Shown here: positions 9,016 through 12,109 of the stretch, in pieces
How positions within the stretch are numbered: position 1 is the stretch's first letter
How the letters are laid out: each line of letters starts with the position of its first letter
Origin: Thermaceae bacterium
GTDB taxonomy: Bacteria > Deinococcota > Deinococci > Deinococcales > Marinithermaceae
DNA: 12,109 nt
Direction of reading: 5' to 3'
NCBI GenBank assembly: GCA_027023115.1
Contig: JALVWZ010000159.1
Location: 1-12,109, forward strand
Position numbers and translations under genes: made by a program
Notes under the pieces: model-generated
Databases searched by the model: none
Told to the model about the DNA's origin: nothing
The model's input: the letters and a program-made list of their open reading frames with translations, nothing else

Positions 9016-9050
9016 TCGTCTTAGGGGTGAACCCGTGTGTCTGCCCCTAC
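9016..9050. repeat. Imperfect palindromic repeat, first copy
   Basis: This segment (core AGGGGTGAACCCGTGTGTCT) is repeated in better-preserved form at 9346-9379, where the arms pair as GGGCGGAC/GTCCGCCC. Both copies directly follow a heptad cluster, so heptads and palindrome seem to travel or arise together. Confidence 0.5.
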
Positions 9051-9053
9051 TGG

Positions 9054-9127
9054 TTCGTGGTGCGTAGTACTTGGTTCGTGGTGACGGTGACGGGATGGCT
9101 GGTGGCTCGTAGCTTGTGGCCTGTGGA
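9054..9127. repeat. Heptad-repeat clusters 2a and 2b
   Basis: 9054-9081 reads TTCGTGG, TGCGTAG, TACTTGG, TTCGTGG. 9100-9127 reads TGGTGGC, TCGTAGC, TTGTGGC, CTGTGGA. Both keep the 7-bp period and the GTGG/GTAG core. They are separated by 18 bp of GC-rich sequence. Confidence 0.55.
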
Positions 9128-9158
9128 AGTACCATGCCCAGCTTCCGGCTTTCTACCG

Positions 9159-9187
9159 GTAGGGGAGGGTTTCAAACCCTCCCCTAC
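9159..9187. repeat. Perfect 29-bp palindrome
   Basis: Fourteen bases starting GTAGGGGAGGG are followed by one central C and the exact reverse complement. Transcribed, it would fold into a stable hairpin with no U tract. Sequences of this form are common dispersed intergenic repeats in several bacterial phyla. Here it sits inside element B between heptad clusters. Confidence 0.7.
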
Positions 9188-9294
9188 ATTCCAGCATTTG
9201 CACGCCTGCAGCAGCAAAACCACGGCTTCTCTTCCGGCATGGGCCCTGGATCGCGACCGGGCCGACCTCGTCCGGGGAGTCGGCGAAAAGCGGC

Positions 9295-9336
9295 ATGTGG
9301 CCTGTAGCTTGTGGCCTGTAGCTTGTGGCTCGTGAT
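9295..9336. repeat. Heptad-repeat cluster 3 (cleanest)
   Basis: Six in-phase units: ATGTGGC, CTGTAGC, TTGTGGC, CTGTAGC, TTGTGGC, TCGTGAT. The middle four alternate CTGTAGC and TTGTGGC, giving a perfect local 14-bp repeat. Confidence 0.7.
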
Positions 9337-9345
9337 GTGTGTTAT

Positions 9346-9379
9346 TTCGTCGTAGGGGCGGACCCATGTGTCCGCCCGA
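9346..9379. repeat. Palindromic repeat, second copy
   Basis: It has GGGCGGAC and GTCCGCCC arms around a 6-nt CCATGT loop, and is homologous to 9016-9050. As there, it immediately follows a heptad cluster. Confidence 0.55.
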
Positions 9380-9430
9380 ACTACGCGGAGACGTGAACGC
9401 GCCTGTAGCTATAGTCCACGAAGCAAAGCT

Positions 9431-9449
9431 CCCTCCCCTTGGGGGAGGG
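9431..9449. repeat. C-rich/G-rich hairpin
   Basis: CCCTCCCC, a 3-nt TTG loop and GGGGAGGG form a perfect 8-bp stem. More G runs follow (to about 9461), so the G-rich strand could also form a quadruplex. It is part of the palindrome-rich middle of element B. Confidence 0.6.
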
Positions 9450-9481
9450 TCGGGGTGGGGGTTTTGAAACCGGCAAGCGGC

Positions 9482-9509
9482 TCGTGGCATGTGGCCTGTA
9501 GCTCGTGGA
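9482..9509. repeat. Heptad-repeat cluster 4
   Basis: Four in-phase units: TCGTGGC, ATGTGGC, CTGTAGC, TCGTGGA. Confidence 0.55.
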
Positions 9510-9554
9510 AGGTTTGTAATGCGATAGCGCGCATAGCGCTCTCGATTCAAGCTG

Positions 9555-9589
9555 ACTACCATGTACTACGCACATCGTATTACGTACCG
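9555..9589. repeat. Heptad-repeat cluster 5, inverted sense
   Basis: Five in-phase units: ACTACCA, TGTACTA, CGCACAT, CGTATTA, CGTACCG. These are the complement-type form (TAC/CAC core) of the GTG/GTA heptads to the left. Confidence 0.5.
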
Positions 9590-9638
9590 TCTTTTTCTTC
9601 CCGCCACCCACATCCCACTCCCTACCTCCTACACCCTA

Positions 9639-9666
9639 TTCACCACCTACCACGCACCACGTACTA
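9639..9666. repeat. Heptad-repeat cluster 6, inverted sense, shared with element A
   Basis: Four in-phase units: TTCACCA, CCTACCA, CGCACCA, CGTACTA. It corresponds to 3733-3760 in the short element and lies about 17 bp inside the right terminal repeat, so it appears to be a core part of the element. Confidence 0.6.
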
Positions 9667-9708
9667 CCTCTTCCCAGACTTTGTGAACAGCGTGTTGGGA
9701 GGTTGCAG

Positions 9709-10521
9709 CTAACGATTCAATAACGCAGCGAACTCCAGTGACGCACGTAGGTCGTTAAACGGGAATAGCGAGTACGACGCCGCGAAACGCAACGATGCTT
9801 CGCTCGCAAGAGGCACTTGCAGGCCGGCCTTAAACAAGGCGCTCCGTTGCGGGTTCCAACGCGCCCCGGCAGAGGCCGTAAAACTTCCCCGCCAGTTAAA
9901 GCCGGCCTCGTAACCCCACCGGCTGTCGTAACCCAGCGAGAGCGCTACCGGAGCAATATGCCAAGCGGCCCTAACACCATACCGTAAGGATGCAGCCGGG
10001 GCGTAGGCGGCGCGGTACCAGCCGGTAACAACAAGGCGGCCGTAGCTCAGGTTGGCGGCGGCCAGCCAGTCTTCGTTTCTGAGCCATAGCTGCGCCCAGT
10101 TATTGGCGCTCCCATACTTCAGGGCCCCGCCCCAGGCGGTGGGGGTGGCGGAGAAGCTGAAAGTTAGCGGGCCGGCGGGGTTCCAGTCAACCCGGCCGCC
10201 GGCGCTGCGTCCGGTGCGGCCGGGTTGCAAGAACCAGGCGTCGTAACCGACGCGAAGCCGCAAGCCCGGCAGCGGCTCGACCCCCGCCCAGGCGTAACCG
10301 CTCGCCAGGAGCAGGTTCCCCATGCGAAGGCGGCCGGAATAGGCATAACGCCATGGCCCCACGGCCCCGGCGGCGCTGCCCTCGAGGCCAAAGTACACCG
10401 GCCCGCCGGGCCCGTTTTCGGCCCCCAAGAAAAATGACTGCTCCTCGCCGGCGGCCCGGGTGGAGAAAGCGAACAAAACCACCAGCAAGACCGCCAGGTA
10501 GAGCCTGCCGGCCTTGCCGAT
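9709..10521 (-). CDS. Probable exported beta-barrel-like protein; start codon uncertain
   Basis: I do not recognise the family. The frame downstream of gcvPB encodes a clear signal peptide (GKAGRLYLAVLLVVLFAFST, then RAAGEEQ). About 245 residues follow, rich in Gly, Ala, Trp and Tyr, with alternating strand-like stretches (YFGLEGS, RLRVGYDAWFLQ, GALKYGSANNWAQLWL, SLGYDSRWGYEAGFNW). This suggests an outer-membrane barrel. The family-typical terminal Phe is absent; it ends LEFAALLNR. No ATG, GTG or TTG lies between the gcvPB stop and the signal peptide. The boundary given is an ATC codon that would yield a textbook signal peptide. The alternatives are GTG 10635 (inside gcvPB, 99 added nt, unlike a signal peptide), TTG 10488 (inside the hydrophobic core), or a start lost by mutation. 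GGAGGAAA around 10541-10548 is 20 nt away. The last stop-codon base comes from element B. Confidence 0.65.
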   Translation of the reverse strand: MGKAGRLYLAVLLVVLFAFSTRAAGEEQSFFLGAENGPGGPVYFGLEGSAAGAVGPWRYAYSGRLRMGNLLLASGYAWAGVEPLPGLRLRVGYDAWFLQPGRTGRSAGGRVDWNPAGPLTFSFSATPTAWGGALKYGSANNWAQLWLRNEDWLAAANLSYGRLVVTGWYRAAYAPAASLRYGVRAAWHIAPVALSLGYDSRWGYEAGFNWRGSFTASAGARWNPQRSALFKAGLQVPLASEASLRFAASYSLFPFNDLRASLEFAALLNR

Positions 10522-10535
10522 GAAGGGAAAGGTTG

Positions 10536-11981
10536 CTACGTTTCCTCCGGGCGCCAGCGCAACACGGGATGACGGTTGGCGGTTACCTCGTCGAGGCGTC
10601 GCACCGGCGTTTCGTAGGGTGTGTGGGCAATCCACTCGGGATCCTCGAGGCCGCGTTTGGCGATCTCGGCCATCGCCTCCACGTACTCGTCGAGCGTCTC
10701 TTTGCTCTCCGTCTCGGTCGGCTCGATCATCAAGGCTTCCTTGACGATCAGCGGGAAGTAGATGGTAGGCGGGTGGTAGCCGTAGTCGAGGAGCGCCTTG
10801 GCCACGTCGAGCGCCTTCAGTCCCTCCGGCGGCTGGGCGACGAACTCGTGCTTGCAGAGGCGGTCGTAGGGAATGGGGTAGCCCGCTTGGCTGAGGCGCT
10901 TGCGCAGATAGTTGGCGTTGAGGACGGCCATGGCCGAGGTCTTCTTGAGGCCCTCGGCGCCGAGCATGCGGATGTAGGCGTAGGCCCGCACCATCACCGC
11001 GAAGTTGCCGTAGAAAGAGCGCATGCGGCCGATGCTTTGGGGACGGTCGTAGTCGAGCAGGTAGCGCTCGCCCTCGCGTTTGACGGTGGGCACCGGCAGG
11101 AAGGGAGCCAGGTGCGCCTTGGCGCCCACCGGACCCGAACCGGGGCCACCGCCGCCGTGGGGGGTGGAGAAGGTCTTGTGCAGGTTGAGGTGTATCGCGT
11201 CGAAACCCATGTCGCCGGGGCGGGCCCAACCCATGATGGCGTTGAGGTTGGCGCCGTCGTAGTAGAGCTGTACCCCTTGTTCGTGCGCCGCGTCGATTAG
11301 CTCGAGTATCTTGCGTTCGAAGAGGCCCAGCGTATTGGGGTTGGTGAGCATGATCGCCGCCACGTGCGGACCCAGAGCCGCCCTGAGGGCTTCCAGGTCC
11401 ACCTCCCCGTCGGGACCACTGGGCACCTCCTGCACCTGGTAACCGGCCATGCTGGCGGTGGCCGGGTTGGAGCCGTGGGCGCTGTCGGGCACCAGCACCA
11501 CCCGCCGCTGCTCCCCTTCGCCGCGCGACTCGTGGTATGCCCGGATGAGCAACATACCGGTAAGCTCGCCGTGCGCCCCCGCCGCCGGTTGCAGGGTAAC
11601 CGCGTCCATGCCGGTAATCTCGGCCAGGTACTGCTGCAACTCGTAGATGATTTGCAGCGCCCCCTGGGCGGTGTCAGGATCCTGATACGGATGCAGCTCG
11701 CCGAAGAGGGCCGCCGCCGCCTCGTAGGCGCGCGGGTTGTACTTCATGGTGCAGGAGCCAAGCGGGTAGAAGTTGGTGTCTACTCCCACCTGACGGCGGC
11801 TGAGGTTGGTGTAATGGCGCACCACCGAAAGCTCGTCGAGCTCGGGCAGGCGCGGCGGTGCGGCGCGCAGGTTGGCCGCGCCCAGGAGGGACTCGAGATC
11901 CGCCTTTGGCGGCTCTGGCGGCCGCGTACCGCGGCGGCCGCTGCGGGAACGCTCGAAGACCGTAGGAAAATCGCGCTTCAT
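10536..11981 (-). CDS. gcvPB: Glycine dehydrogenase (decarboxylating) subunit 2, GcvPB
   Basis: GcvPB is the PLP-carrying half of the split P-protein of the glycine cleavage system. With GcvPA it decarboxylates glycine and passes the aminomethyl group to lipoyl-GcvH, feeding one-carbon units to tetrahydrofolate. The 481 residues fit the family (about 470-490). Visible features are [14 protein letters not shown] (71-84), the [10 protein letters not shown] loop (168-177), the PLP-ring Asp242 in YYDGANLNA, and the Schiff-base Lys269 in [16 protein letters not shown]. The ATG at 11981 overlaps the gcvPA stop as ATGA and has GGAGGTG about 7 nt upstream, so the two subunits are translationally coupled and made in equal amounts. 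The window ends before gcvT or gcvH could be seen. Confidence 0.97.
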   Translation of the reverse strand: MKRDFPTVFERSRSGRRGTRPPEPPKADLESLLGAANLRAAPPRLPELDELSVVRHYTNLSRRQVGVDTNFYPLGSCTMKYNPRAYEAAAALFGELHPYQDPDTAQGALQIIYELQQYLAEITGMDAVTLQPAAGAHGELTGMLLIRAYHESRGEGEQRRVVLVPDSAHGSNPATASMAGYQVQEVPSGPDGEVDLEALRAALGPHVAAIMLTNPNTLGLFERKILELIDAAHEQGVQLYYDGANLNAIMGWARPGDMGFDAIHLNLHKTFSTPHGGGGPGSGPVGAKAHLAPFLPVPTVKREGERYLLDYDRPQSIGRMRSFYGNFAVMVRAYAYIRMLGAEGLKKTSAMAVLNANYLRKRLSQAGYPIPYDRLCKHEFVAQPPEGLKALDVAKALLDYGYHPPTIYFPLIVKEALMIEPTETESKETLDEYVEAMAEIAKRGLEDPEWIAHTPYETPVRRLDEVTANRHPVLRWRPEET

Positions 11982-12109
11982 GAGAGCACCTCCGCAAGAG
12001 CCTGCCTGAGGCCGTCTATATCCGCCCCGCCATGGCGCTCGGTCGCGGCGAAGAGGGCCAGGTTCTCGCCGTACTCGGCGGGAACCGGCGCGGCGGCGTG
12101 CCAGCCGCG
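11978..12109 (-). CDS. gcvPA: Glycine dehydrogenase (decarboxylating) subunit 1, GcvPA, C-terminal end
   Basis: Only the last 43 codons are inside the window. They read, in part, [20 protein letters not shown], and end [10 protein letters not shown]. The pattern of a Thr-Glu turn followed by a helix is typical of the GcvPA C-terminus. The decisive evidence is position: directly upstream of gcvPB and overlapping it by 4 bp (ATGA), the standard arrangement of the two subunits. The 5' part, including the start, lies beyond the right edge. Confidence 0.88.
   Translation of the reverse strand, partial: RGWHAAAPVPAEYGENLALFAATERHGGADIDGLRQALAEVLS

Larger units (their letters stand above)
8717..9709. 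mobile_element. MITE-like repeat element, long copy (B), TA-flanked
   Basis: This 993-bp non-coding element shares its left roughly 180 bp and right roughly 75 bp with the element at 3475-3811. Its terminal 27 bp (8717-8743 and 9683-9709) match in inverted orientation at about 20 of 27 positions, and TA flanks it (8715-8716 and 9710-9711). The middle (about 8898-9635) is some 740 bp against about 77 bp in the short copy, and consists largely of heptad-repeat clusters and palindromes. Open frames here have no start signals or protein-like composition, so I call no gene. It fills the space between the protease terminator and the end of the gene at 9709-10521. No transposase is visible. Confidence 0.6.

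Noticed and set aside
9047..9562. A protein-coding gene within element B (171-codon minus-strand frame, plus shorter ones)
   Set aside because: Translations are repeat-derived (runs such as TTNQVLRTTNQ and PHPDPPPRGGS) with no SD and no recognisable domain.
8969..9666. A CRISPR array
   Set aside because: The repeats are 7 bp, contiguous and degenerate, with no 20-40 bp spacers, no constant direct repeat and no cas gene nearby.
3475..9709. A composite transposon in which the two elements mobilise truA and the lipoprotein-protease genes
   Set aside because: The elements are diverged (about 70-75% at the left ends), no transposase is present, and truA is a core gene with native-looking sequence. 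Each copy is better explained as an independent insertion.
9709..11229. A 506-codon minus-strand frame joining gcvPB-antiphase sequence to the exported protein
   Set aside because: The first ~230 codons are Arg/Pro/Gly-rich out-of-frame reading of gcvPB. Only the part after the gcvPB stop looks like a real protein.

Overview
This GC-rich window most likely comes from a bacterium of the order Thermales (phylum Deinococcota). The evidence is that the S12, S7, EF-G and EF-Tu proteins read almost like their Thermus thermophilus counterparts, genes lie in the order rpsL-rpsG-fusA-tuf, and the glycine decarboxylase is split into GcvPA and GcvPB. Two Sec/lipobox lipoproteins and a probable exported barrel-like protein fit a diderm envelope. 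The genus cannot be settled by reading alone.

Layout. (1) Positions 1-3385, minus strand: the str operon, read from a near-consensus promoter (about 3357-3385) through a highly structured leader of about 180 nt into rpsL (TTG start), rpsG, fusA and the first 70 codons of tuf, which runs off the left edge. (2) Positions 3386-3957: no gene; it holds the shorter copy of a repeat element with inverted ends (3475-3811) upstream of truA. (3) Positions 3958-4704, plus: truA, apparently leaderless. (4) Positions 4705-8649, plus: an AT-rich promoter region, a possible 26-codon leader ORF, then a two-gene unit of surface lipoproteins: a CarboxypepD_reg/fibronectin-III protein and an S8 subtilisin-like protease with an EF-hand-like loop and beta-rich C-terminal domains. 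A perfect 36-bp palindromic terminator closes it. (5) Positions 8700-9711: no gene; the longer copy of the same element (8717-9709) carries clusters of a degenerate 7-bp tandem repeat and several perfect palindromes. (6) Positions 9709-12109, minus: gcvPA (C-terminal end) overlapping gcvPB by ATGA, then a probable exported beta-rich protein without a normal start codon.

The genes fall into translation machinery (str operon), tRNA modification (truA), extracytoplasmic proteolysis (lipoprotein pair) and one-carbon/glycine metabolism (gcvP).

The least ordinary material is non-coding: two same-orientation, TA-flanked elements with about 27-bp imperfect terminal inverted repeats, looking like non-autonomous transposons (MITE-like). 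The second is swollen with heptad repeats and hairpins, and its right edge forms the last base of the neighbouring gene's stop codon. I see no CRISPR array, tRNA, rRNA, defence system or autonomous transposase.
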